This document shows positions 21,997 through 32,199 of a DNA stretch of 64,000 nt, piece by piece. The stretch's first letter is position 1. Each line of letters begins with the position of its first letter. The notes beneath the pieces are model-generated. The model ran no database searches. It saw only the letters and a list, made by a program, of their open reading frames with translations, and was not told the origin of the DNA. Position numbers and translations under genes: made by a program. The stretch comes from Calothrix sp. MO_167.B12 (GTDB taxonomy: Bacteria; Cyanobacteriota; Cyanobacteriia; Cyanobacteriales; Nostocaceae): NCBI GenBank assembly GCA_030066045.1, contig JASJCJ010000029.1, positions 1 through 64,000 on the forward strand, given 5' to 3'.

Positions 21997-22503
21997 GGAC
22001 TTACTCCTGGCAGTAAAAATGATATTGGCACTTAAGGTTCATCTGGTGACATCAACTAACCGCTTTCATTGCTAGAGAAAGCTTGAGAGCAGACTGTTTA
22101 CTCTCTGATCGAATAAAAACCAGATTAAACACTAGCAGCAATGTACCACATCTGTTAATCATTTATAACTATAGTTATATAAAAATTGGCAATTACCAAC
22201 TGCTGAACCTATATTTTCTAGGTATATAACGCGATGTGCAGGGTACATCAGAGAAGTTCCTTTCCTTTGCACAAAACTAGCACTTTGTCCCATTCATTTT
22301 GACGAGTTGCGGGTGTGAGCTATCCCCGACTTCTATCCTAGGAATCCCTACGATGTGCGGATATTGATTCAGAAGTCGGGGATATTTTAGCTAGCTAGGG
22401 AACAGGGAACAGGTAAGAGTATTTTCCATCCTTGGTGGTGAAATATGCTCGTGGAGAGTTTCGTGGAGAGTTAGCTTGATGAACTAATAAGATGCACCAC
22501 TAG

Positions 22504-22609
22504 TTATACCAAATCAAAAAATGTTTGCGACAAATCCAATTGTAGTCCCACCGTAACCCCGCCCCTACAAATAAATCATGTGTTACATTCTTTTTTCAAA
22601 TTGGTATTA
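22504..22609 (-). mobile_element. MITE-like element family B, copy 1 (106 bp)
   Basis: TTATACCAAATCAAAAAA...TTTTTTCAAATTGGTATTA imperfect TIR; same length as two other copies. Confidence 0.65.
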
Positions 22610-22838
22610 CCAGGTTCACCTTGGGAATTAGAATATAAGGGCTTTGGCTCTGATTAAGAATAGTGCAAATTATCAGATGTTATATTGTGTTCGGTTAAAT
22701 ACTTGCTATTAAAACCACGGGCAAAGGGGTTTAGAGTCCAAAAATATAGAAATTTAAGGTTCTTACACTATGTCTTAAATTAAGGGTAATTTACCGGACA
22801 TTATATTACCCAATTATTTGTAAATCCCCTAACTAAAA

Positions 22839-22865
22839 AGCCTAGTTGTATAGAACAACTAGGCT
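22839..22865 (-). terminator. Terminator downstream of hsp20
   Basis: AGCCTAGTTG-TATAGAA-CAACTAGGCT with an A-run on the + strand (U-run on minus). Confidence 0.75.
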
Positions 22866-22959
22866 ATCAATAAACTCACACAATCAAACTCACGAGGCAA
22901 TCAAATCATAGCTTGATCATCTGATAGAAATTGACATCAATCAATGAACCGACTAGCTA

Positions 22960-23400
22960 CTATAGATTGACTTTGACGACTTTTTGCTTTTCTACATCTA
23001 ATTTAGGTAGCGTCAAGTTCAAAACTCCATCTTTATATTCGGCGGAAACATTGTTATTTTGAATGTTTGTAGGTAGAGGAATTACACGATGGAATTTACC
23101 ATAGTAGAATTCGCTCTTAGTAAAGCCTTTTTCTTCAGTTTTACTTTCAGACTTTCTTTCTCCACTGATAGCAACACTATCTTCTGCGACTTGAATATCT
23201 AAGTCTTTAGCTTCCATCCCCGGAATTTCTAGCTTTAGATGAATAGCATCATCAGTTTCAGATATTTCCGCAGCAGGTACTTCCGAAAATTTTGTCCATT
23301 CTTTCCACCTTGTAATTGGTGAAAAATCATCAAACAAGCTGTTGAAACGACGTTCTAGAGTATCAATTTCTTTCCAGGGGTTGTAACGAACTAGTGCCAT
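22960..23400 (-). CDS. hspA: Hsp20/alpha-crystallin small heat-shock protein
   Basis: MALVRYNPWKEIDTLERRFN, PAAEISETDDAIHLKLEIPGMEAKDLDIQV, GVLNLTLPK. Confidence 0.94.
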   Translation of the reverse strand: MALVRYNPWKEIDTLERRFNSLFDDFSPITRWKEWTKFSEVPAAEISETDDAIHLKLEIPGMEAKDLDIQVAEDSVAISGERKSESKTEEKGFTKSEFYYGKFHRVIPLPTNIQNNNVSAEYKDGVLNLTLPKLDVEKQKVVKVNL

Positions 23401-24009
23401 ACATCTCCCTCTCTTTTTTTTAGAACTTTGTTTAACGGTTACAGCACTAAACTTAGTGCCTTCATTCTTATATTATGTAAAATTATGCTGACTGCTATTT
23501 CGGTTCTTTTCACTCTATCAATGATGATTGCCGAACCGCAATTTAACATATATTGATCAAATCAGAGTCTGAAATCCTCGTTTTTCTGTAACTCACCTAT
23601 TGCTAGCCTTGTCAAAGTGGTTACAAGCATTCTAAAAGCAAATTGCACCCAAGCTCTCGTTACAAGGTTCTACCTTGTAATGAATTTGAGGAGGCTCTGC
23701 CTCCCCTAATGGGTTTCCAGGCAGAGCCTAGAAACGAGCGGAACTCCTCAAGGGCGCACGCAATGCGCCCCTAATCCGCGCTGATGAAATATTTTCAAGC
23801 TAGTCCCCCACGGGAAAATCCCACAACCTGCCGATGAAAATATCTCAAGTGCGGCTCCCACACCTAAGCTGTCAACTGTCAACCGTCAACTGTCAACTAT
23901 CAACTATTTTCAAGCTAGTCCCTCACGGGAAAATCTCACACCTAAGCTGTCAACCATCAACTAACAACTAACAACTAACAACTAACAACCATTTTCAAGT
24001 TAGTAATTT

Positions 24010-24189
24010 CTAATCTTCTGTTCTGGTGACAACAGCTTCCACAGTAGCCTTTCCCTTTTGTGAATCTACAGCCGTAATTGCCCAGCGTAAGGATTCCCCT
24101 TGTTTGGCTAGCTCTGTTGTAATGGCTTTTTCTAACTCAGTGGGGGTTTCCTGTAAATCTATCTCCGCAGTAATAAAGTGGGTAGTCAT
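24010..24189 (-). CDS. Short ORF (59 aa), conserved-looking hypothetical, absent from the supplied ORF track
   Basis: Manual translation: MTTHFITAEIDLQETPTELEKAITTELAKQGESLRWAITAVDSQKGKATVEAVVTRTED*; the listed + strand ORF 24026..24229 is its antisense. Confidence 0.65.
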   Translation of the reverse strand: MTTHFITAEIDLQETPTELEKAITTELAKQGESLRWAITAVDSQKGKATVEAVVTRTED

Positions 24190-24244
24190 TGACTTTAATC
24201 CTCAGTTTTTTGTTTATAAGAAAGACTAGCTGAAAACCCTTGAG

Positions 24245-24690
24245 CCTGAGTCTCGAAGCTTGGCGCAGAGATTCAGGTGTGCTTTAGACAAGGGATGAAA
24301 GCTGTCAGAAGGCGTTTACGCCTCAGTGACATTTTATGGTAAGATTAACTTTAACAGGAACGGTAATCAACCTGTATAAAAACCCAACTGTCTAACGACA
24401 ATCTGTACCTTGACAATTGAGGATATGGTGTTCTATTCCATAGTTCTAGTTTCTGTCCAGGAATAGGTAAAATCTACCCTTCGGGAAGCCGCTTCGCGTC
24501 TACATGGGGACTAGACGATACAGAATTTTAGTAAAACAAATTTTGGAACAATCCAACTACCCCCGGGCAGGGGGAAAGTCAACGCTTGAGGAGAGAACCA
24601 CCTCTGAGCTAGATACTGCAAGGGGTCTAGTTTAAGTGGACTCGTTGAACCAAGAATCTCCTCGCCTTTAGGCAGGAGAGTGTCAAAGTC
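24245..24690 (+). mobile_element. Putative TnpB-less IS200/IS605-derived relic (omega-RNA / right-end-like)
   Basis: Hairpins CCTGAGTCTC...GAGATTCAGG and TGTCAGAAGGCGTTTACGCCTCAGTGACA on the left; GTTGAACCAAGAATCTCCTCGCCTTTAGGCAGGAGAGTGTCAA on the right, resembling cyanobacterial tnpB 3' ends; no ORF inside. Confidence 0.5.
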
Positions 24691-24764
24691 AGCAGTTAGC
24701 TATGAGTTATTATTTATTCACTATTCATTACTAACTACCAACCATTAACAATAAGGTTAATTAC

Positions 24765-25085
24765 TTATTCTTGACCAAATTGCAATTGATAAACCGTATC
24801 TTCTTTTTCTGTTTCAATTTTTAAGTCAGAGCGAGGATAAGCCACACAAAGTAATACATAACCTTGCTTCTGTAGTTCCGGGTTTACACCCATACCATCG
24901 GTTTGATCAACTGTTCCACCGTTAGTGATTTTAGCAGCACAAGTGGTACAAACACCTGCATAACAAGAACTAGGAAGTTCTAAACCAGCCGCATGTGCCA
25001 CTGATAAGATGGTTTCATTGTCAGGAACTTGTAAAGTATGAATTGAACCTTGGTGTTGAAATTCAACAGTGTATGTTTTGGTCAT
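24765..25085 (-). CDS. 2Fe-2S plant-type ferredoxin
   Basis: Cluster motif SSCYAGVCTTCAAKI ... VLLCVAYPRSDLKIET. Confidence 0.93.
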   Translation of the reverse strand: MTKTYTVEFQHQGSIHTLQVPDNETILSVAHAAGLELPSSCYAGVCTTCAAKITNGGTVDQTDGMGVNPELQKQGYVLLCVAYPRSDLKIETEKEDTVYQLQFGQE

Positions 25086-25426
25086 ATATAAAATAAGTGG
25101 GATGCAACAGACAAAGGATATATCTTATCTTAGTGAATAGGTGGAAATATTAGAATACCACCGACAAATAGGAATTTTTGGTAAAAGGCTTGAGCAGCGA
25201 AAATCGCTATACAGTAATAATTATAAGTCTTTGCTAGACAAAAACTGATAGTGCTGCTGTGGAAAACCAAAAGTCCTGTTTTTACGAACAGTAGTAATTA
25301 TTCCCATCGCCCGTACTAATTGCTGGTTAAGCCTATCTGTGAAGACTTGCGAGGGTAAATACCCACGGAACTAGGGAAGCGACTATTAACCATAGACAAA
25401 TTTTGGCTGAATAATTGGAGAGCATA

Positions 25427-28033
25427 ATGCTGGAATCATACCGCAAACAAGTTGATGAAAGAGCAGCCCTAGGCATCCCCCCTTTACCATTAGACGCACA
25501 ACAAACATCCGCATTGTGCGAATTATTGAAAAATCCCCCGGTGGGTGAAGAAGAAGCATTACTGCATTTGTTGCGAGACAGAGTCCCCCCTGGAGTTGAT
25601 AGTGCGGCTTATGTCAAGGCTGGATTCTTAACTGGGGTTGCTAAAGGAGAAATTACTAGTCCCCTGGTTTCTCCTAAATATGCCATTGAGCTATTGGGAA
25701 CAATGTTGGGTGGCTATAATGTCCAATCCTTAATTGATTTACTCAAATCGTCACAGGAAGAACTTGCCCAAACCGCCGCTACAGCTCTAAAACACATTAC
25801 CCTAGTTTACGATGCTTACCACGATATTTTGGAATTAGCTGGTAATAATTCTTATGCTCAGGAAGTTGTAGACTCTTGGGCAAATGCCGAGTGGTTTACT
25901 TCCCGCCCCACTTTACCAGAAGCAATTACCGTTAGCATCTTTAAAGTTCCTGGGGAAACCAATACGGATGATTTATCCCCCGCAACCCACGCTACCACCC
26001 GCCCAGATATTCCCTTACACGCCTTGGCGATGTTAGAATCGCGGCAACCGGGAAGTTTAGAAACCATTGCCCAATTAAAACAAAAAGGATATCCCGTTGC
26101 CTATGTGGGAGATGTGGTAGGTACGGGTTCCTCGCGAAAATCAGCCATTAACTCTGTATTATGGCATCTAGGTAATGATATTCCCTTTGTCCCCAATAAG
26201 CGGGCTGGTGGGTATATTTTAGGTGGTTCTATTGCTCCAATTTTCTTTAACACCGCTGAAGATGCGGGTGCTTTACCCATTCAGTGTGATGTCACCAAGA
26301 TGGAAACGGGAATGGTAGTTACTATCTATCCCTACAAAGGAGAAATTACTAATGAAGCTGGGGAAGTCATTTCTACTTTTACCCTCAAGCCTGAAACTAT
26401 CTTAGATGAAGTCCGGGCTGGTGGACGCATTCCCTTATTAATTGGACGCAGTCTGACTGATAAAACTCGCCAAGCATTAAGTTTAGAAGCTAGTACCATC
26501 TTTAAACGCCCCACCCCACCTGCTGATACTGGTAAAGGCTACACCCTGGCACAGAAAATGGTAGGTAAAGCTTGTGGTTTACCAGGTGTTCGCCCAGGGA
26601 TGTCTTGTGAACCATTGATGACTACCGTTGGGTCCCAAGATACCACAGGACCAATGACTAGGGATGAATTAAAGGAATTGGCTTGTTTGGGTTTCTCTGC
26701 TGACTTAGTAATGCAGAGTTTCTGTCACACTGCTGCTTATCCTAAACCAGTGGATATTAAAACCCACCACCAACTACCTGACTTTTTCTCCCAACGGGGT
26801 GGGGTTGCCCTGCGCCCTGGAGATGGCATCATCCATTCGTGGTTAAACCGGATGCTGTTACCGGATACTGTCGGTACTGGTGGCGATTCTCACACCCGCT
26901 TTCCCCTAGGTATTTCTTTCCCCGCCGGTTCTGGTTTAGTGGCATTTGCGGGGGCTTTGGGGGTTATGCCTTTAGATATGCCGGAGTCGGTGTTAGTGCG
27001 CTTTAAAGGGGAGTTACAACCCGGTATTACCCTGCGAGATATTGTGAATGCTATTCCCTATGTAGCGATTCAAAAGGGTTTGTTAACGGTAGCCAAGGAA
27101 AACAAGAAAAATGTTTTCGCTGGGCGGATAATGGAAATTGAAGGCTTACCAGACTTAAAAGTTGAGCAAGCCTTTGAACTTACCGACGCGACAGCTGAAC
27201 GTTCCTGTGCAGGTTCTACCATTAAGTTAAGTACGGAGACAGTTGCTGAATATCTGCGTTCCAATGTTGCCTTGTTAAAGAACATGGTAGCGCGGGGTTA
27301 TGAAGATGCCCGTACTATTATGCGTCGCGTTGCCAAAATGGAAGAATGGTTGGTAAACCCAGAATTAATGACAGCAGATGGAGATGCAGAATATGCAGAA
27401 ATCATCGAAATTGATTTAAACCAAATCACAGAACCCATTGTCGCTGCCCCCAATGATCCGGATAATGTGAAATTATTATCAGAGGTAGTAGGGGACAAAG
27501 TTGATGAAGTTTTTATTGGTTCTTGTATGACCAATATAGGACATTATCGTGCTTCTGCGAAAGTGATGGAAGGTGCGGGTGCAGTTACTACCCGTCTGTG
27601 GGTATGTCCCCCCACACGTATGGATGAGAAACAACTGAAAGAAGAAGGGGTGTACGGTATTTTTGGTGCGGCTGGTGCGAGAACAGAAATGCCGGGATGT
27701 AGTTTATGTATGGGTAATCAAGCGCGGGTTGCAGATGGTGCGACGGTGTTTTCCACCTCTACGAGAAACTTCAATAATCGTATGGGTAAGGGGGCACAAG
27801 TGTATCTTGGTTCGGCGGAATTGGCAGCAGTTTGTGCGCTGTTAGGTAAGATGCCTTCTGTGCAAGAATATATGGATATTGTTGCTAAGAAAATTCATCC
27901 CTTTGCTGATGATTTGTATCGGTATTTGAACTTTGATCAAATTGCTGGTTTTGAGGATGAAGGTAGGGTAATTCCTTTGGAAGAAATGCCGAAGATTGAG
28001 GATATTTTGGGTATGCCAACTGCGGCGAAGTAA
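25427..28033 (+). CDS. acnB: Bifunctional aconitate hydratase 2 / 2-methylisocitrate dehydratase
   Basis: [77 protein letters not shown] at 25427 rather than the TTG at 25415. Confidence 0.96.
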   Translation: MLESYRKQVDERAALGIPPLPLDAQQTSALCELLKNPPVGEEEALLHLLRDRVPPGVDSAAYVKAGFLTGVAKGEITSPLVSPKYAIELLGTMLGGYNVQSLIDLLKSSQEELAQTAATALKHITLVYDAYHDILELAGNNSYAQEVVDSWANAEWFTSRPTLPEAITVSIFKVPGETNTDDLSPATHATTRPDIPLHALAMLESRQPGSLETIAQLKQKGYPVAYVGDVVGTGSSRKSAINSVLWHLGNDIPFVPNKRAGGYILGGSIAPIFFNTAEDAGALPIQCDVTKMETGMVVTIYPYKGEITNEAGEVISTFTLKPETILDEVRAGGRIPLLIGRSLTDKTRQALSLEASTIFKRPTPPADTGKGYTLAQKMVGKACGLPGVRPGMSCEPLMTTVGSQDTTGPMTRDELKELACLGFSADLVMQSFCHTAAYPKPVDIKTHHQLPDFFSQRGGVALRPGDGIIHSWLNRMLLPDTVGTGGDSHTRFPLGISFPAGSGLVAFAGALGVMPLDMPESVLVRFKGELQPGITLRDIVNAIPYVAIQKGLLTVAKENKKNVFAGRIMEIEGLPDLKVEQAFELTDATAERSCAGSTIKLSTETVAEYLRSNVALLKNMVARGYEDARTIMRRVAKMEEWLVNPELMTADGDAEYAEIIEIDLNQITEPIVAAPNDPDNVKLLSEVVGDKVDEVFIGSCMTNIGHYRASAKVMEGAGAVTTRLWVCPPTRMDEKQLKEEGVYGIFGAAGARTEMPGCSLCMGNQARVADGATVFSTSTRNFNNRMGKGAQVYLGSAELAAVCALLGKMPSVQEYMDIVAKKIHPFADDLYRYLNFDQIAGFEDEGRVIPLEEMPKIEDILGMPTAAK

Positions 28034-28199
28034 TTAAGATGGGGTGCGTTAGGTTTTGTGTCTAACGTACTCCTGAATTTGTCTCACGCAAAGGCGCGAA
28101 GGCGCAAAGAAGAGTGCAGAGGATTTTTGTTTAGTAGGGTGCGTTATGGCTTGTGCCTAACGCACCGCACTAATCCCAATTTTTATTATCAGGGTGATA

Positions 28200-28616
28200 A
28201 TGCCAGCGAAAGATATTTACCATGATGCGGTTAAAAATGCTTTAATTAAGGATGGTTGGACAATTACAGCCGATCCTCATACTATCAGATATGAAGAAAT
28301 ACAATTATTTGCTGACTTACTTGCCGGTAGAATTTTAGAAGCTCAACGAGGTGAAGAACAAATTATTGTTGAAATCAAAAGTTTTGTGAGCCGTTCACCA
28401 ATGAGGGATTTTGAAACTGCATTAGGTCAATATATTATTTATCGAATATTCTCAAAATTTGTCTTTCCCCAGGCTAAAATTTATTTGGCGATTGGTCAAA
28501 ATATTTATGAGTCCTTTTTTACTCAAAAAGCTATTCAAAAAATTATAGAAGAAACTCAACTATTATTAATCATCGTCAACTTAACCAATGAGGAGATTAT
28601 TCAATGGATAAATTAG
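28200..28616 (+). CDS. xisH: XisH family protein (fdxN element excision controlling factor)
   Basis: MPAKDIYHDAVKNALIKDGWTITADP...EEQIIVEIKSFVSRSPMRDFETALGQYIIYR. Confidence 0.92.
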   Translation: MPAKDIYHDAVKNALIKDGWTITADPHTIRYEEIQLFADLLAGRILEAQRGEEQIIVEIKSFVSRSPMRDFETALGQYIIYRIFSKFVFPQAKIYLAIGQNIYESFFTQKAIQKIIEETQLLLIIVNLTNEEIIQWIN

Positions 28617-28948
28617 AACGTTATCGTTACATAATTAAAAAAATTCTCTCTGAATATGAAAAATTAGCATCGCAAACGCCTAACCCCCCAGGAGTTGATA
28701 GTATATTATCTTTTGACGACAAAAACGACCAATATATTTGGTTAGTTATTGGTTGGCAAGAAGGAAGAAGAGTTAAAGGAATGACAGTTTATGTGAGGAT
28801 TAAAAATGAGAAAATTTATATTGAAGAAGATTGGACAGAGGAAGGTATTGCTACTGATTTATTAAGGAAAGGTGTACCTAATAATGATATTGTGTTAGCT
28901 TTTCATTCTCCTGAGAAACGTCAGTATACCGAGTTTGCAACTGCTTAA
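28604..28948 (+). CDS. xisI: XisI family protein (fdxN element excision controlling factor)
   Basis: MDKLERYRYIIKKILSEY...DQYIWLVIGWQEGRRVKGMTVYVRIKNEKIYIEEDWTEEGIATDLLRKGVPNNDIVLAFHSP; overlaps xisH. Confidence 0.92.
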   Translation: MDKLERYRYIIKKILSEYEKLASQTPNPPGVDSILSFDDKNDQYIWLVIGWQEGRRVKGMTVYVRIKNEKIYIEEDWTEEGIATDLLRKGVPNNDIVLAFHSPEKRQYTEFATA

Positions 28949-29402
28949 ATTGGCAGGATAAAATAAGGGAGTTTGGGAAATATTTATAGGAATTTTCTAA
29001 TTTCAATCAAGGTAGTTTAGTAATTGGACTTTGGACAAAAAAATATTTGTTCGCGAATGAATTGACTTTATTGGCGAAATATTACGTTACATTTGAAATA
29101 TGGGAACATCAATGTTCATGGGAGCGTTGGGTTTCGCTACACTCCGTTGCGCTCTACCCAACCTACGCGAAAATAAAGTTTTTAGGTATTAAGATATATT
29201 TCGCCAACAGGGTCATGAATTACGCGAACTCAAAAGGGTGATCGCTCCAATGGTGTAATTGACTGTATCATATTCGCGATCGCCCAGATTGATACGCCAC
29301 TACCAGACTCAAAACGAGCGTTAATGTGTACAAATGTTCTGAAATGCGACTACCTTAACTATTCTGGAATCTTTACCCTGTCTGACTTTCACATCTTAAT
29401 CT

Positions 29403-29571
29403 ACCTGAGTTCGGGATAAGCTGAAACCCTCATTACACCGTTGCTTGATTCTGGAATATGTCAACGTATTTGCCTCATTTGAGCTATTCAAGGTTAAATA
29501 AACCGGGATTACCCGAACTGAGGTTACGTATATTTCTCACGTTAATTTTAACTCCTAACACCGAACTCAGG
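29403..29571 (+). mobile_element. MITE-like element family A, copy 1 (169 bp)
   Basis: TIR ACCTGAGTTCGG / CCGAACTCAGG; flanking TTAATCT direct repeats (29396-29402, 29572-29578). Confidence 0.85.
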
Positions 29572-29658
29572 TTAATCTGGTTTTCTGTGCGATTGCTGCG
29601 AAAGGGCGAGTGTGTGATACTGAACAGCAATTCGTGGCAAATATATCTGTTGATAAAA

Positions 29659-30474
29659 ATGTCTGAAATTAAAGATTTAGTCAGTCTATCTTCGCGCATG
29701 ATGGCTGCTGTTCGAGCGATAGAAACACAAAGACCATCAGGTTTGTTTAAAGACCCCCTAGCAGCACTCCTAGCAGGAGAAGATATTATTGCTGAAATTA
29801 CACCTAGTGCCCAACAGTACGAAGACAAGGGTGCGCCTATAGTTATCGTGCGGACACGCTTTTTTGATGACTTTTTGATGTCGAATCACTGTTCAATACG
29901 GCAAGTTGTTATCCTAGGAGCGGGGATGGATACCAGAGCTTTTCGCCTACCTTGGCTGACGGAGACTCATATATATGAATTAGACCGTCCGGAGGTACTG
30001 CAATATAAAACGTCTGTTTTAGTCAACATACCAAGTAAATGCCATCGCCATTTGATTTCAGTAGATATCAGGGAGCCTTGGGTTGACAAACTTATAGCCT
30101 CTGGATACCAAGCAGAAATTCCTTCAGTATGGTTGATGGAAGGATTCTTGTACTATTTAAGCGAAAAGGAAGTACACGAACTATTAAAGATAATTACTCA
30201 ACTAAGCGCACAAGGGAGTTGGCTGGGTGCTGACCTAATTAACTCTTACTTTGTCTCCAAAAGTACTGGAGAATTGTCTCAGCATTGGAAGTATGGGTGT
30301 GACGAACCAGAAAAATTATTATCTGCTTATAACTGGGAAGCATCAGTTCTTCAAGCAGGAGACGAAGGAGCTAACTATGGTCGCTTTACTCATAAATTTC
30401 AACCCCGCAATGTTCTAGATGCGCCTCATTACTTTTTTGTCAAAGCCATGAAAGGAAGTAGAGACCCACACTAG
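29659..30474 (+). CDS. Class I SAM-dependent methyltransferase (LCMT/PPM-like)
   Basis: MSEIKDLVSLSSRMMAAVRAIETQRP, QVVILGAGMDTRAFRLPW, YELDRPEVLQYK, WLMEGFLYYL; the track ORF start at 29458 lies inside a MITE. Confidence 0.88.
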   Translation: MSEIKDLVSLSSRMMAAVRAIETQRPSGLFKDPLAALLAGEDIIAEITPSAQQYEDKGAPIVIVRTRFFDDFLMSNHCSIRQVVILGAGMDTRAFRLPWLTETHIYELDRPEVLQYKTSVLVNIPSKCHRHLISVDIREPWVDKLIASGYQAEIPSVWLMEGFLYYLSEKEVHELLKIITQLSAQGSWLGADLINSYFVSKSTGELSQHWKYGCDEPEKLLSAYNWEASVLQAGDEGANYGRFTHKFQPRNVLDAPHYFFVKAMKGSRDPH

Positions 30475-30482
30475 GATTATTT

Positions 30483-30704
30483 ATGAAGTCTCTCTCCGAC
30501 TACACTACTGTTATCCGTGCCGATGACAGCGGTACATTTGTTGCATACATCCCTGCTATTGCTGGTTGTCATGCTTGGGGACAAACCCCAGAGGAAGCAC
30601 GCACTGAACTTGTGAATGTGTTTGAGATGATTAAGGAAGAGTATGCAGAATCAGGAATTTCTTTACCAAACGATGTTAAACTGGCGATCGCAAATTCTAG
30701 CTAA
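30483..30704 (+). CDS. HicB-family antitoxin-like protein (no HicA adjacent)
   Basis: YTTVIRADDSGTFVAYIPAIAGCHAWGQTPEEARTELVNVFEMIKEEY. Confidence 0.85.
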   Translation: MKSLSDYTTVIRADDSGTFVAYIPAIAGCHAWGQTPEEARTELVNVFEMIKEEYAESGISLPNDVKLAIANSS

Positions 30705-30743
30705 AGCCAATAAATTAGAGAACTTTTTTATATCTATACAGTA

Positions 30744-31628
30744 TCAGTTGAAATCTAAAATGTTATCAGCAGTTATTTGTGACTGTTCTAAATGGGGAAC
30801 ATGACCACAATTTTCTATCCACAATACGTCACTATGGGAAATTGCTCTTTTAAATCTTCTCGCGTCATTTATACCCAAAATTTTATCAGTGTCGCCCCAT
30901 AAAATTCGGGTAGGCTGGGTGATTTCTTGTAGCTTTTTAAATCTGAATGGTTTATAACCACCACTCTTGGTAAAAGCAATTAATGCTTGATTCCAGTTGG
31001 GCATTTCCAAATGTAAGGCTGCACATAATCGGGCATCTTCGGAAGCGAAATTCTTATCTTTATAGGCCGCACGACTAATGCTTTGACGAATTTTGGGATT
31101 GCGTAAAAACTCTGTGGCTAAATAATCTAAAGGCGGAAACATCAACTTACTTAAGGGCGAACCACCCGTTAAACCTGCACTATCAATTAATATTAACTTT
31201 TCCACCACCTCTGGATAAGTCAGGGTAAAATCGATCGCAGCTGCACCTCCCATAGAAGCACCAACCAAAATTACCGGCTGATTGATCAGGGTTTGCCAGA
31301 AATGGTACAGATGGGTTTTGATATCTGTAGGAGTAAATTTAATCCCTGCAACCCTTTCGGTGAAACCAAAACCCAACAAATCCACCGCCCAAGTTTCCTG
31401 ATGTGCTGCAAGTAAGGGTAACAAACGGCGAAACTCCAACACAGAACTATCAAAACCATGCAATAACAGTACAGGAGTACCACCACTACCCTGACAGATA
31501 TAGGTAGTAGCGATCGCACTATGCCATAAAGGAGTGGCGATCGCAACCCGTGTCATACTCTGAAGTAAGGCAATGGAGGTTGGTTCTGTGAGGTTAACAG
31601 CAGAGGGGGGTAGAAAGTCAGGAAACAT
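30744..31628 (-). CDS. Alpha/beta hydrolase
   Basis: LLHGFDSSVLEF, GASMGGAAAIDFTL, WGDTDKI, CGHVPHLEQ. Confidence 0.9.
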   Translation of the reverse strand: MFPDFLPPSAVNLTEPTSIALLQSMTRVAIATPLWHSAIATTYICQGSGGTPVLLLHGFDSSVLEFRRLLPLLAAHQETWAVDLLGFGFTERVAGIKFTPTDIKTHLYHFWQTLINQPVILVGASMGGAAAIDFTLTYPEVVEKLILIDSAGLTGGSPLSKLMFPPLDYLATEFLRNPKIRQSISRAAYKDKNFASEDARLCAALHLEMPNWNQALIAFTKSGGYKPFRFKKLQEITQPTRILWGDTDKILGINDARRFKRAISHSDVLWIENCGHVPHLEQSQITADNILDFN

Positions 31629-31762
31629 AAATTTTATTTTGTCTGGGATGGGGGATATTTCATCACCACGCTACATCGGTTACAAAGGGGCGTAAAATTA
31701 AATCATCAAGCTATTTTGCTACAAGCTGGAATTATTACACCTAATTGTTGGAGAGTAAAGCC

Positions 31763-32074
31763 ATGCCCATGGCAGTTGGAGTAATTGAGACTTTGGGTTT
31801 CCCGGCAATTTTAGCCGCGGCAGATGCCATGGTTAAATCTGCCGCAGTCACCATTGTCTACAATGATAAAGCCGAAAGTGGTCGTTTTGTAGTGGCAGTC
31901 AGAGGACAGGTTTCGGAAGTGAACCGTTCAGTTGAAGCTGGGATTAAAGCCGGGGAGGAAACCTATGGCGGTAAGGTAATCACCCACTACATCGTTCCCA
32001 ACCCCCCAGAAAATGTAGAATCTGTGCTACCAATCCATTTCACGGAGAAAACAGAACCTTTCCGTATTTTCTGA
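31763..32074 (+). CDS. ccmK3: Carboxysome shell protein, BMC domain (CcmK3-like)
   Basis: [29 protein letters not shown]..., 103 aa; two-gene locus away from the main ccm operon. Confidence 0.82.
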   Translation: MPMAVGVIETLGFPAILAAADAMVKSAAVTIVYNDKAESGRFVVAVRGQVSEVNRSVEAGIKAGEETYGGKVITHYIVPNPPENVESVLPIHFTEKTEPFRIF

Positions 32075-32199
32075 AAACTGAAATAATATCCCCTTGCCCT
32101 TTTTCCCCTTATTTCTCAAGAAATATCTAAAATATGCCATAACTTCGTACAATTAATGTTTAACGCCACACTTGTTTATTGATAGAGGAGATATAACCA

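Noticed and set aside
24026-24229. Plus-strand ORF of 67 aa
   Set aside because: Antisense of the better 59-aa minus-strand ORF at 24010..24189.
29047-29241. ORF of 64 aa
   Set aside because: Contains the common intergenic GGGTTTCGCTACACTCCGTTGCGCTCTACCCAACC repeat; no coding signal.
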